Of a stretch of 64,000 nucleotides of DNA, positions 40,954 through 50,525 are shown in pieces; positions within the stretch are counted from its first letter, which is position 1, and each line of letters starts with the position of its first letter. Made by a program: the position numbers and the translations under genes. This DNA is from JACKFE01 sp050248735. Lineage in GTDB: Bacteria > Nitrospirota > Nitrospiria > Nitrospirales > UBA8639. The DNA is taken from NCBI GenBank assembly GCA_050248735.1, contig JBFWRU010000005.1:1-64000 (forward strand). The letters are read 5' to 3'. A model generated the notes under the pieces. The model searched no databases. It was not told the DNA's origin and saw nothing but the letters and a program-made list of their open reading frames with translations.

Positions 40954-43503
40954 GTGTACCTTTACTTCCCTATGCGACTGGATTATTCTTCCCCGGTCAT
41001 GCCCCTTCATGACCACAGCCTTCTCCACCATTCGTTCTTTGCCAAAGTGTTTCCCGGTTGGCGAGGCAGTATTCGCCTTCGTCATACCGCCTTTCTTGCC
41101 ACATTTGTCCTCTCCATCATGGGTCTGCTGGCGAGCATTATGCTGGCCAATCAACGGGCCACGCTGCACCACGCCGCCGAGGCAAAAGCCATTGCCTTTA
41201 CCCAGGCGTTTGCATTGGGAGGGTGGGCCGCCATCCAGGATAATCTGCATCGAATCCAGGAATCCCTCATGGCCTATCCCCCCGACCCGGATATTCGGGA
41301 GACTGACCTCGTCGATCATGACAACATGATCATCGCCTCGAAAACACCCGATCGAATCGGCCGGGTGCTTGAGGATCCGGATTGGCTGAACCTCAAGAAC
41401 TCCAACCGGACCGCATTCCGCTATACCGAATCTCCCGCCGGAGAGCCCTTGCTCGTCATTGTGGCGCCATTAACCGGACAAGGAAAAACCGACGCATGGC
41501 TTCGGGCGAGCTTTTCTCTCCAGGAGCTTCACCAGGAGGATATGCAATTGGTCCTCAGGATGAGTTTGATCACTCTCCTGTTGATGGGAGCCGTGATTGC
41601 CAGTCTTCGCTGGTCCCAAAACCGCATTTCTTCCATTCTCCTCAAGGTCATTGAGGAATTACAGGACACACTCGCCACCGGAAGTCCGACCGCCAAACTC
41701 TTGGGACCCACTTCTGAGGAAACCTCCCCGGCGGAGGAGGCTCCCCCATTTCGTCTGGGCACCCTGGAACGACTCGACTCCACAGTGACGCAAACGATCG
41801 GGCTCCTCAAAACGCAATCCCAAGCGCTTCAAGAATCGGCGGTCATCTTGGAACGAAAGGTTCAGGAACGGACGGAAGCCTTATTGAAGGCCAAGGTCAC
41901 ATTGGAAAACGAAATCCAGGAACGTCGGCTGGCCCAGGATCAATTGGAGAAAATCAATCGTCAACACCAGCTTATTCTCCATTCAATGGGGGAAGGAATT
42001 TACGGCCTGGACCTTCAAGGAAAAGTCACCTTCATAAATCCGGCCGGGTCTGCTCTCCTGGGTTATGAGATCGATGAATTAATCGGCCGACCCGTTCATG
42101 AAACCATCCACCATACCCATTCCGACGGCACAGGCTACGATCGGGGCACATGCCTCATACATGGCGGATTTTTAGGAGGGACCTCCCATCATACCGATAA
42201 CGAATTCCTGTGGCGCAAGGATGGAACCGGATTTCCAGTGGAATTTACCAGTACCCCGATACGGGAACAGGGTAAGATAGTGGGAGCCGTAGTCATTTTT
42301 TCGGACATCACTGCCCGTCGTGAGGCGGAGGCAAAAGTCCAACACAGCGAGAATAAGCTCCGGCAAGCCCAAAAGATGGAAGCGATTGGCACACTGGCCG
42401 GGGGTATTGCCCATGACTTCAATAATATTTTGACCGGCATGTTGGGGTATACCCAGCTTGCACAGTTCAAAATGGAGAAACAGGATCAGGCTCATGACTT
42501 TTTGGAACAGGTCGTAACCGCAGGCAAACGCGCCAAAGATCTTGTCAAGCAGATTCTGACATTCAGCCGCCAAACCGAACCCAACCACCAACCGCTTGAT
42601 GTCCGAATCATTATTGAGGAAGCTCTGACCCTGATACGAGCCACACTGCCTGCCACGATTGAAGTAAAAGCCGAACTTTCCCAAACCACCGGTCTGGTGC
42701 TAGCCGATCAGACACAAATTCACCAGGTCTTGATTAATCTTTTCGCCAATGCCGAACATGCCATGCGAGGGAAACACGGAACCATTACCGTGAGACTGGA
42801 AGACCTCTACCTCGATTCCAGCGGACAGACCAAATTCCAGGATCTGCCGCCCGGCTCCTATTGTCGAATCAGCATTGCGGACAAAGGAACCGGTATAGCT
42901 CCTCACATCCTCCCTCGTATTTTTGATCCATTTTTCACCACCAAGGATGTTGGATCAGGAACAGGGATGGGCCTCTCGGTCGCCCACGGCATTATCACCA
43001 CCCATGGTGGTACGATCACCGTGGACAGTCATTTGGGAGTCGGAACCACGTTTTCCATATTTCTCCCCCACCTGCAAGACACATCCTCCTGCTTGTTGCA
43101 GGAACCGGGTAAATCTGAACTGGTCAAAAAAGAGGGACACATCTTGTTTATTGACGACGAGGAAGTCATTTCACAAATGGGACAACGACTGCTCCACCAC
43201 CTGGGCTATACCGTCACGACCTGCACGAGCGGACTCGTCGCCTTGGAGATATTTCGCACGAATCCCGATCGCTTTGATGCCGTCATCACCGATCAAACCA
43301 TGCCCAAAATCACGGGGGAACACCTCGCCACCGAACTTCTCAAAATCCGACCTTCCCTTCCCATCATCGTGTGTACAGGATTCAGCTATACCCTCAGCCC
43401 GGAAAAAGCGCAGGCATTGGGCATTCGCCGACTGCTGAATAAACCCCTCCTCATTCAGGAACTCGCTGCAGCGTTGGAAGAGGTATTACCCCAAAATGTC
43501 TAA
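40954..43503 (+). CDS. Hybrid sensor histidine kinase with PAS and receiver domains
   Basis: Encodes 849 residues. A membrane segment at about 46-66 and another near 195-215 (LRMSLITLLLMGAVIASL) enclose a periplasmic sensor of about 130 residues. A long coiled coil (about 285-345) leads to a PAS domain (HQLILHSMGEGIYGLDLQGK). Then come HisKA (IAHDFNNIL, H487), an HATPase with DKGTGIAPHILPRIFDPF and GTGMGLSVAHGI, and a C-terminal receiver with phospho-acceptor D780 (VITDQTMP). The HDFNN form of the H-box is common in multi-step phosphorelay kinases. The GTG start has GAGGA upstream; an ATG six codons later is possible. No output regulator is adjacent. Confidence 0.9.
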   Translation: MYLYFPMRLDYSSPVMPLHDHSLLHHSFFAKVFPGWRGSIRLRHTAFLATFVLSIMGLLASIMLANQRATLHHAAEAKAIAFTQAFALGGWAAIQDNLHRIQESLMAYPPDPDIRETDLVDHDNMIIASKTPDRIGRVLEDPDWLNLKNSNRTAFRYTESPAGEPLLVIVAPLTGQGKTDAWLRASFSLQELHQEDMQLVLRMSLITLLLMGAVIASLRWSQNRISSILLKVIEELQDTLATGSPTAKLLGPTSEETSPAEEAPPFRLGTLERLDSTVTQTIGLLKTQSQALQESAVILERKVQERTEALLKAKVTLENEIQERRLAQDQLEKINRQHQLILHSMGEGIYGLDLQGKVTFINPAGSALLGYEIDELIGRPVHETIHHTHSDGTGYDRGTCLIHGGFLGGTSHHTDNEFLWRKDGTGFPVEFTSTPIREQGKIVGAVVIFSDITARREAEAKVQHSENKLRQAQKMEAIGTLAGGIAHDFNNILTGMLGYTQLAQFKMEKQDQAHDFLEQVVTAGKRAKDLVKQILTFSRQTEPNHQPLDVRIIIEEALTLIRATLPATIEVKAELSQTTGLVLADQTQIHQVLINLFANAEHAMRGKHGTITVRLEDLYLDSSGQTKFQDLPPGSYCRISIADKGTGIAPHILPRIFDPFFTTKDVGSGTGMGLSVAHGIITTHGGTITVDSHLGVGTTFSIFLPHLQDTSSCLLQEPGKSELVKKEGHILFIDDEEVISQMGQRLLHHLGYTVTTCTSGLVALEIFRTNPDRFDAVITDQTMPKITGEHLATELLKIRPSLPIIVCTGFSYTLSPEKAQALGIRRLLNKPLLIQELAAALEEVLPQNV

Positions 43504-43606
43504 TGCCATGAAACGGGAGAGAACGATTGGAAATCCTCTATTCCAGGTAAACCGAGGCAGGATACCGGAGGACGCTCTCCCTGTTCGGAGGGAGAAAATC
43601 ACATGA

Positions 43607-44164
43607 TTACACAGCCCTGGCGGTCGGCATCCGTTTTTGACGTGATGATTGAGCAAAGGAGCTATGGACCAGTGGCGGCAGGATTTGCTGGACCAGGCTG
43701 GACTCGCGGCGGTAGAACCCTTCCGTATGAAAAGAATCTTGTAACCCCAGACATTCATAATCTAAATGATGACAGAGTTCGTGCAGCACCGTCCGGAGAA
43801 AGGTCTTGAAAGCGACGACTTGCCGTCGCTTAGCCGTTCGCATCCATAATTTCATGCGTGGATATTTGCGACCTTCGGCCGGATAATACAATCCATGTAA
43901 TTCCATCTTGGAATTCGACGGGCGGGTATCCAGCAAATCCAAACGAACCTGTTGAATCCCCAATTGATCGGTAATGGCATCCAACAAATGCTGGACCCAT
44001 TTTTTCGTCCGATCCAACCGACCTGATCGTAGCGCTTCCTGAACCTTCGTAGCTAAGGGTTGAAGCGACTCAGGATCGGGCAAAGGAAACGCCACAACCC
44101 GATCACTCTCCTGGTAAATCCGTTTTTGTTTGAAATTCAGTCCGTTGTAATAACCAAACAGCAT
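43607..44164 (-). CDS. HExxH zinc metallopeptidase-like protein
   Basis: Encodes 185 residues. The motif TVLHELCHHLDYECLGL (H-E-x-x-H) is a zincin active site. A later His in DSFHTEGFYRRES is a likely third ligand. The preceding strand region (MELHGLYYPAEGRKYPRMKL) and basic helix (KRRQVVAFKTFLRTV) resemble SprT-like or other small zincins that act on protein or DNA-protein adducts. No signal peptide is present, so it is cytoplasmic. The specific family could not be fixed. Confidence 0.7.
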   Translation of the reverse strand: MLFGYYNGLNFKQKRIYQESDRVVAFPLPDPESLQPLATKVQEALRSGRLDRTKKWVQHLLDAITDQLGIQQVRLDLLDTRPSNSKMELHGLYYPAEGRKYPRMKLWMRTAKRRQVVAFKTFLRTVLHELCHHLDYECLGLQDSFHTEGFYRRESSLVQQILPPLVHSSFAQSSRQKRMPTARAV

Positions 44165-44426
44165 GGCACCTTATCCCATCTTATAAAGCCAGAATACCGG
44201 TCACGGAACCTCCACCCTAACGACTCTCCTCAACCCGGTTCCATGACATTTTCTTCCAGGATTGGGTATTTTCCTGGAAGTTGGTACAGTTTGGCCAGAC
44301 CTAATTTCGAAGTTTCACGTCAGTCTGTGCCCTATGGGCATTTGATGGTGGGAAGAGGGCCTTTCGGCAGACCTAATACATTGATTTAAAAAGATTTTTA
44401 AAATTAATTCAAAAAGGAGGTCCGCC

Positions 44427-44630
44427 ATGAAAAATAAACGAAAAATTCATGATGGAATTGCAGGGGGGATGATTACCTTAGGGGTTTTACTTGGGGTTTA
44501 TGTGAGTCCCCAGTGGTTATGGCTTCCGGGCATTTTGGGGGTCACCCTGTTGCAAAGTGGATTCACCGGGTTTTGCCCGGTCTATTACATCCTAGACCGA
44601 ACCTGTCCATTGGAAGATAGAACTCCCTAA
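44427..44630 (+). CDS. DUF2892 (YgaP-type) small inner-membrane protein
   Basis: Encodes 67 residues. It contains two membrane segments (GMITLGVLLGVYVSPQWLWL and LPGILGVTLLQSGFTGF) and the family ending CPVYYILDRTCPL. The DUF2892 family is known as a membrane anchor, sometimes fused to rhodanese. Here it is a stand-alone protein. AAAGGAGG lies 9 bp before the ATG. The upstream 260 bp are AT-rich and probably hold its promoter. Confidence 0.8.
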   Translation: MKNKRKIHDGIAGGMITLGVLLGVYVSPQWLWLPGILGVTLLQSGFTGFCPVYYILDRTCPLEDRTP

Positions 44631-44858
44631 GCTCTTCGTTTTCTTTGGCCATAGTCTATCTCGCCGAGAGAAGGTCAAGTCATGCCTCTTGTCTAAGGAC
44701 GGCCATTCTCCACACGGAAAGTCTGATTCCGAGGGGAAAAGCACCATCAAAGCCAACGCAAATGGCCTCGAAGATTTGAACGGGACGGGGTATAAAGCGT
44801 TCGCCATCCCCGGTCAATAACTGCGGCTTGGGAATTAAGACGTTGATCGTGTGAGGTT

Positions 44859-45257
44859 TTACACCACAGGAGTTAACCCCACGATGAGTTGGCGTTCCCT
44901 GGGGCCGTCAAGTTCAACTAATAGGACCGATTGCCAGGTCCCCAAACGCAACTCCCCATCCATCACGGGCAGGGTCAACGACGCCCCGATCAAAGAGGCA
45001 GCCATATGCGACCAGGCATGAGAGGGATCATGGGCATGACGAAATCTGATCTGTGGAATGATTTTTTCGGCAACCTCGAGGAGGTCTTCCTCCGTGCCCT
45101 CTCCGATTTCCCCGGTCGTCAGCGCAGCGGTGGTATGAGTCAGAAAGACGTGGCATAAGCCATTCTGGAAATTCTTACTTTGAATAATCTTGTTCAGTTC
45201 CGGCGTGAGATCCACAATATCTTTGAGTTTCTTTGTTTTCACCTGTACCGTTTCCAT
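44859..45257 (-). CDS. YjbQ/UPF0047 family protein
   Basis: Encodes 132 residues. Motifs FLTHTTAALTTGE, then SHAWSHMAASLIGASLTLPV and LRLGTWQSVLLVELDGPRER are those of YjbQ, a family with thiamine-phosphate-synthase activity shown in vitro for some members. The METVQVKTKK start follows GGGAGGG. An upstream in-frame extension of 42 codons is not conserved in kind. No thiamine genes are adjacent, so its pathway here is open. Confidence 0.88.
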   Translation of the reverse strand: METVQVKTKKLKDIVDLTPELNKIIQSKNFQNGLCHVFLTHTTAALTTGEIGEGTEEDLLEVAEKIIPQIRFRHAHDPSHAWSHMAASLIGASLTLPVMDGELRLGTWQSVLLVELDGPRERQLIVGLTPVV

Positions 45258-45385
45258 GATTCCCTCCCTGGCTTGCTTCTTTTTAAGGACTTCTTCGATT
45301 ACCATTGGGATTTTTGTTGGCGTAACTGCCGGATAAATTTCAAATGCTTCAGATGTAATCGTCTTTGTATTTCTTGAGTGCAAGT

Positions 45386-46855
45386 TCAGGCCCCTACTGG
45401 TTCTTCAACTTGAGGAAGCGAAGATTCCGGCAGATGGATGGTCACTGTTAAGCCACCGCCCGGGATGTTGGCCAAACTGATGTCCCCACCATGATTGCGA
45501 ACGATGGACCGTGCGATGGCCATGCCCAGGCCGATTCCTCCGGTTTGTTTATTGCGGGATTCCTCCAGGCGAACGAATGGCTGAAAGACTCGTTCAAAAT
45601 CTTTCTCGGGAATTCCCGGACCGTTATCTTGAATCGCAATCTGAAACTCCGTGTCATGCTGCCGGAGCGTCACCTCGGCCCGACCTCCATAGTTCACGGC
45701 ATTTTCAATCACATTTCGAATGGCCCGTTTGAGGCTGGTGGGGCGGCAGGTGTATGGAGTTCTCTTCACACTCTCAAATTTCACATCCATTCCCATATCG
45801 GCCAAGTCCTGACACAGGCTATCAATCAGGGCGCTGAGATCGACCGAACGCGACCGTTCCGTTGAGGCCTCATCACGGGCAAAAGCCAGAGTCGCTTCCG
45901 TCATTCGTTGCATGTCTTCCAAGGTTTCCAGCATTTTGCCTCTCGCTTCCCGGTCTTTCAGGAGTTCGACTTGAAGCCGAAGAGAGGTAATGGGACTGCG
46001 TAAATCGTGGCTGATGGCCGCCAACATTCTCGTTCGATCCTGAACAAACCGTTGAAGACGTTCATACATGCGGTTAAACGCCAGGATAGTCTGCCGGATA
46101 TCAACGGGACCCTCTTCGGACATGGGCGTGATGGATTCTCCTCGACCGACCCGCTCCGCAACATCCGTCAGTTGCTTCAGCGGACGGGTAATGCGTTGCA
46201 GCATCAACACGACAATCAGGCAAATGCTGCCTCCGGTTAGCACCATCGAAATCAGCGTCGGCAGAGCCCAGCGGCCGAGTGATGGCGTCACCCCCATGCC
46301 GACATTGAGCCACCGGCCGTCCTGGAGACGCGCGGATATCAGCAGGCCCGGTTCATCAACATCTGAAAGCGGAAGAGGAAAGGATGATCCGGGGATGTCA
46401 CTTGGTAATGCGGAATTCTTAACGCCGCCCGGCATCTCGCGTATTTTCTTTTTCCATAATGCGTCCTGTTGGGGAAGCATGAACCTCAGTTCAGACACTG
46501 CGTTCTTCTTCAGCAAATCCTTGAGACGGCTGATCCACTCATGATCACCCTGCGGGAGGCCTTTGGGAATAAGGCTGGCTTCAGATAACCAGTAATACAG
46601 TTTTCGGGAACTGGCGGCCTGAACCATCCGATCGTGCAAGTCGACCGGGCTGTGTTCAATGAGATCGATGAGGGAGGCGGTTCGTTCGAGAATCTGAGTC
46701 CGTTCAACCGATCGGATGGCCCCGCGGCGTTCATCCGTAAAAATCAGAAAGTTGGCAACCTGCGCAATAATGAGCGAACCCAGCAAAAGGCCGATCATCT
46801 GGCTGGTCAGCCGCTGCGGCCACCAGCGTCGAGCGAATGAACGGATCGGTTTCAT
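45386..46855 (-). CDS. OmpR-partner sensor histidine kinase (EnvZ-like)
   Basis: Encodes about 489 residues. A membrane segment near residue 20-40 (LTSQMIGLLLGSLIIAQVAN), a periplasmic sensor of about 150 residues and a second segment at about 207 (TLISMVLTGGSICLIVVLML) lead to HAMP (RITRPLKQLTDVAERVGRGE). HisKA follows with AAISHDLRSPITSLRLQ and the phosphorylated His. The HATPase has AIRNVIENAVNYGG, NGPGIPEKDFERVFQPF and GIGLGMAIARSI. The ATG overlaps the stop of the response-regulator gene by 4 bp, so the pair is translated together. Both face away from the RND efflux operon, which is their likely target. Confidence 0.92.
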   Translation of the reverse strand: MKPIRSFARRWWPQRLTSQMIGLLLGSLIIAQVANFLIFTDERRGAIRSVERTQILERTASLIDLIEHSPVDLHDRMVQAASSRKLYYWLSEASLIPKGLPQGDHEWISRLKDLLKKNAVSELRFMLPQQDALWKKKIREMPGGVKNSALPSDIPGSSFPLPLSDVDEPGLLISARLQDGRWLNVGMGVTPSLGRWALPTLISMVLTGGSICLIVVLMLQRITRPLKQLTDVAERVGRGESITPMSEEGPVDIRQTILAFNRMYERLQRFVQDRTRMLAAISHDLRSPITSLRLQVELLKDREARGKMLETLEDMQRMTEATLAFARDEASTERSRSVDLSALIDSLCQDLADMGMDVKFESVKRTPYTCRPTSLKRAIRNVIENAVNYGGRAEVTLRQHDTEFQIAIQDNGPGIPEKDFERVFQPFVRLEESRNKQTGGIGLGMAIARSIVRNHGGDISLANIPGGGLTVTIHLPESSLPQVEEPVGA

Positions 46856-47577
46856 TCGAGGATGACTTCCGCCGTGAACGTATAGCCGCCGCCCCATACG
46901 GTCTTAATCAAGATGGGTGACTTGGGATCCACTTCGATCTTTTTTCGCAACCGGCTGACCTGGTTGTCGATACTGCGATCAAAGACATCGCCCGCACGAT
47001 GACGCGTGAGATCCAGTAATTGGTCCCGCGTCAACACCATGTGCGGATGATTGAGGAACACCGTCAGTAATACGAATTCACCCGTGCTGAGCGGAATGGC
47101 CACGCCATCTTCGCCCATGAGTTCCCGTTGCGACACATGGAGGACCCATTCCCCAAACTTCATGATGGTTCCCGCAATGCGACGCTCCTTCCAGGGCAGG
47201 CTGTTCGCACGCCGGAGCACGGACTTGACTCGTGCCAGCAATTCACGGGGATTGAACGGTTTCACCACATAATCATCGGCACCCATTTCCAGCCCGATCA
47301 CGCGGTCCATGTCTTCCGACATGGCCGTGAGCAAAATAACGGGAATGTCCTTTGTTTCACGTAAATGCCGACAAAGAGAGAGGCCGTCTTCTCCCGGCAT
47401 CATAATATCCAGGACCACGAGGTCGATGGCGCTGTTCTCAAGGATTTTTCGGGCTTCCGCTGTGTTTCCGGCCGAACTCAGCCGAAAGCCTTTTTGAGTG
47501 AGATAGGCGGAAAGCGGATTGCGGATATCCGGCTGATCATCAACGACGAGTATATGTGGCAACGAAGCGGAATCCAT
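46852..47577 (-). CDS. OmpR-family response regulator
   Basis: Encodes about 241 residues. The receiver domain has the acidic pocket VVDDQPD, phospho-acceptor VVLDIMMPGEDG, LLTAMSEDMD and the conserved K in DYVVKPFNPREL. The C-terminal winged helix has FVLLTVFLNHPHMVLTRDQL, then DRSIDNQVSRLRKKIE and VWGGGYTF. It should bind tandem sites and probably controls the divergent RND operon. The Met before DSASLPHILVVDD was preferred to one nine codons upstream. Confidence 0.92.
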   Translation of the reverse strand: MDSASLPHILVVDDQPDIRNPLSAYLTQKGFRLSSAGNTAEARKILENSAIDLVVLDIMMPGEDGLSLCRHLRETKDIPVILLTAMSEDMDRVIGLEMGADDYVVKPFNPRELLARVKSVLRRANSLPWKERRIAGTIMKFGEWVLHVSQRELMGEDGVAIPLSTGEFVLLTVFLNHPHMVLTRDQLLDLTRHRAGDVFDRSIDNQVSRLRKKIEVDPKSPILIKTVWGGGYTFTAEVILE

Positions 47578-47839
47578 ATGCCTCCTGACCCGTTCCTTCT
47601 TCAACTATTATGACGCGAACACCGGAAGTGTGGAAAAGAAAATTGTATCAAAGTTTGTCAGAAGGGAATTCTGGCAGGTTTGCTTACAAAAAAGAAGGAT
47701 TTGGAAAAATTTCCGTGAAATTTCCTGGTTATACTGACCGAACAGAGTATTAGGAGTTTTATCCCCTGTTCCATGAAGAAAGACGATGAGCCCCTTGAAC
47801 ATCCCGAGCCACCAGTACATTCCTGATGTTGAACGGTGC
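47578..47839. promoter_or_regulatory. Divergent control region between two-component pair and RND operon
   Basis: About 260 bp separate the divergent start codons. The part from about 47620 to 47760 is AT-rich (TTTGGAAAAATTTCCGTGAA and similar) and must hold promoters for both units. No direct-repeat binding box could be named with confidence. Confidence 0.4.
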
Positions 47840-49273
47840 ATGATCGACCGACGATTTTGGCACCGCCTCTTTATGAGTTTCACCATGGTCCTGATGACGA
47901 CAGGTTGTCTGATAGATCCCCAGCCGATTGACTTAAAAACCCGTACGCCCAATTCCTTTTCCCGTTCAGGCCCAATGCCGTTGCCCGATAAATGGTGGGA
48001 AGCGTTTGACGATCCGGTCCTTGACCGGATGATTGAAACCGCCCTGACAGATAATTTTTCACTCCTGGCGACCTGGGACCGTCTGAAGCAGGCCGAAGCG
48101 ATTGCCGTGCGCGAACGGGCACAACGATTTCCCGGTCTCAATGCAACCAATACGTTGAGCCGCAGTCGCGATAGTGAGGGCAATCAGACAGACCGGGTCG
48201 GACTGGGATTACAAATGGCCTACGAGCTTGACCTGTGGGGACGGGTACGGGCCAATACCAGTGCGGCCTACTTCGAGGTGCAGGCCAGTCAGGCCGATTT
48301 AACCGTCGCGGCGATCACATTATCGGCTGAAATCGCCAAAACCTGGTATAGCCTGCTCGAACAACAAGGGCAACTGTCATTACTTGAAAATCAGATATCG
48401 ACCAACGAGCAAGTGCTCAAATTAGTCACCCTGCGATTCCGGCAGGGCGTCGCCTCTGCGGCCGACGTGCTGCGTCAGCGGCAATTGGTTGAGCAAACTC
48501 GGGGTGACACCAAAGATGTCCGGTCGCAGATCGAGACGCTGAGCCATCAACTCGCCGTCCTCCTCGGTCAACCGCCAAAATCGGTGGACATTCCCAGCGA
48601 CAAATCCTTGATCCAATTACCGCCGCTTCCCAGTACCGGCCTGCCGGGGGAGTTAATTCAACGGCGCCCTGACGTGCAGGCGATTTTTTACCAGGTCCAG
48701 GCAGCCGATGCCCGTGTCGCGGCCGCCATTGCCGAACGTTTTCCACGCATTGATCTGGCCGGTGCGCTGACCACCAATCTCAGCTCAACGCTGGCCGGGG
48801 GGGCATTCGCGAGGACTCCTGCAGGGCTCTTTGCCAGTTGGTTAGCCACCGTTTCGGCACAAATTGTGTTACCCATCATCGATGGCGGAGCACGGAGGGC
48901 GGAAGTGGATCGAACGAAAGCCGTTCTCTCCGAAGTCCTGCACAATTATGAGGCCACAATCCTTCAGGCATTTCAAGAAGTTGAAAATTCATTAATTCGT
49001 GAGGCGCAGCAACGGGAAAAAACGGCCAGTCTGGAAGAGCAGTTTCAACTCGCCACCCAAGTCATTCAACGTCTGCGGGCCCGCTATATTCACGGTGGGA
49101 CCGCCTATCTGGATGTGCTCAATGCTCTGAGCAGCCAACAAGGTCTTGAACGCCAGATTCTGACCGCCCGGCGGACGTTGATCGATTTCCGGGTGGATCT
49201 GGCCAAGGCTCTGGCCGGCGGGTGGTATATGACCAAACCTGAAATCCGTGAATTAACCATTTCTACCGGATAA
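47840..49273 (+). CDS. RND efflux outer-membrane lipoprotein (TolC/NodT family)
   Basis: Encodes about 477 residues. The signal ends in a lipobox-like MVLMTTGC, so the mature protein probably starts at a lipidated Cys. The body has the family blocks LPDKWWEAFDDPVLDRMIET, then YELDLWGRVRANTSAAYFEV, LRFRQGVASAADVLRQRQ and LIQRRPDVQAIFYQVQAADA. Long heptad-like helices follow (LEEQFQLATQVIQRLRARYI, then TAYLDVLNALSSQQ). It forms the trimeric exit channel of the pump encoded by the next two genes. An in-frame ATG lies 18 codons upstream. Confidence 0.9.
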   Translation: MIDRRFWHRLFMSFTMVLMTTGCLIDPQPIDLKTRTPNSFSRSGPMPLPDKWWEAFDDPVLDRMIETALTDNFSLLATWDRLKQAEAIAVRERAQRFPGLNATNTLSRSRDSEGNQTDRVGLGLQMAYELDLWGRVRANTSAAYFEVQASQADLTVAAITLSAEIAKTWYSLLEQQGQLSLLENQISTNEQVLKLVTLRFRQGVASAADVLRQRQLVEQTRGDTKDVRSQIETLSHQLAVLLGQPPKSVDIPSDKSLIQLPPLPSTGLPGELIQRRPDVQAIFYQVQAADARVAAAIAERFPRIDLAGALTTNLSSTLAGGAFARTPAGLFASWLATVSAQIVLPIIDGGARRAEVDRTKAVLSEVLHNYEATILQAFQEVENSLIREAQQREKTASLEEQFQLATQVIQRLRARYIHGGTAYLDVLNALSSQQGLERQILTARRTLIDFRVDLAKALAGGWYMTKPEIRELTISTG

Positions 49274-49301
49274 GGAATTCCGGCCTCTCCCTCGACCAAT
49301 C

Positions 49302-50525
49302 ATGCTCCCCCAACACCATTCCACGACACGACTGATCATGGTAAAGGCCGTGCTGCCTGTTCTGATTCTACTGCTGGCTGGTGGGATTGCCTATTCGATC
49401 ATCACCACCGCCCCACAACCTGAACGTCATCCCAAGCCTCGGCAACCACGGCTGGTGGAAACCGTTGAAATCCATCTGACCAAACAGATGTTGACTATTG
49501 AAGCGTGGGGACACGTCCGACCGGTTCATCAAATCACGCTTCGCTCACAAGTGAACGGGAAAATCATCTCGGTCAACCCTGAGCTGATGCCCGGCGGTCG
49601 TTTCACCGCACAGGACACCATTCTCCGTCTGGAACCGACGGATTATGTGCTTGCTGTGCGTCAACGACAAACCGATCTCGAAAAAGCACGCGTGGCTTTA
49701 GTTCTCGAAGAAGGCAACCAGACCGTCGCCAAACAGGAATTCGAGCTATTGGGCGAAACGATTAACGAGCAGGAAAAAGCCCTGGTCCTCCGCCTGCCGC
49801 AACTGAACGCCATGAAAGCCGACGTGGACGCCGCGAAGGCGGCCCTGCAATCCGCAAAACTCGCATTAGCCCGCACCGTCATCAAAGCCCCGTTTGACGC
49901 CACAGTCCTTCTCCGTCACGTCGATCTCGGGACATATGTCACCACCACCTCGGATCTCGTAACGCTCGCGGGAACCGATGAGTACTGGGTCGAATTAGCG
50001 GTCCCCATCGCTCAATTACGATGGATCACGATTCCCCGCACGCCTGATGAAACCGGATCGGTCGTCAAACTCTTTCAAGAATCCGTGTGGGGAAAAGGAC
50101 AATTCCGGACAGGCCGGGTGGTCCGGTTGCTCACGGATCTTGAGCCCGACGGGCGAATGGCCCAGGTTCTGGTGGCCATTCAGGATCCTCTCAATCTTCA
50201 GGAACAGAACACGCACAAGCCCCGCGTCCTGCTCGGTTCCTACCTGCGCGCGGAAATCCAAGGGAAGGAACTCGATGGTCTCGCCAAATTGGATCGACGC
50301 TGGATCCACGATAAGGACACCCTGTGGCTCATGAATCAAGACAATGCCCTGGAAATCCGTCCGGTCACGATCGCGTATCGCGGCCAACATGAAGTCTTTA
50401 TTTCTGACGGACTTCAAACGGGAGATCGCCTGGTGGTCACTGATATTTCTGCTCCCACGGAAGGGATGCCTCTTCGCCTTCTCAACAGCCGTCCCGACAC
50501 ACCGGTGACACCCCATGGAACATAA
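49302..50525 (+). CDS. RND periplasmic adaptor (membrane fusion protein)
   Basis: Encodes 407 residues. An N-terminal signal anchor (VLPVLILLLAGGIAYSII) is followed by a lipoyl-like half (VRPVHQITLRSQVNGKIISV). A helical hairpin of about 95 residues (DLEKARVALVLEEGNQTVAK ... DAAKAALQSAKLALA) precedes the second lipoyl half (TVIKAPFDATVLLRHVDLGT). A beta-barrel follows. It bridges pump and outer-membrane channel. It starts 28 bp after the outer-membrane gene and overlaps the pump gene by 11 bp. Confidence 0.92.
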   Translation: MLPQHHSTTRLIMVKAVLPVLILLLAGGIAYSIITTAPQPERHPKPRQPRLVETVEIHLTKQMLTIEAWGHVRPVHQITLRSQVNGKIISVNPELMPGGRFTAQDTILRLEPTDYVLAVRQRQTDLEKARVALVLEEGNQTVAKQEFELLGETINEQEKALVLRLPQLNAMKADVDAAKAALQSAKLALARTVIKAPFDATVLLRHVDLGTYVTTTSDLVTLAGTDEYWVELAVPIAQLRWITIPRTPDETGSVVKLFQESVWGKGQFRTGRVVRLLTDLEPDGRMAQVLVAIQDPLNLQEQNTHKPRVLLGSYLRAEIQGKELDGLAKLDRRWIHDKDTLWLMNQDNALEIRPVTIAYRGQHEVFISDGLQTGDRLVVTDISAPTEGMPLRLLNSRPDTPVTPHGT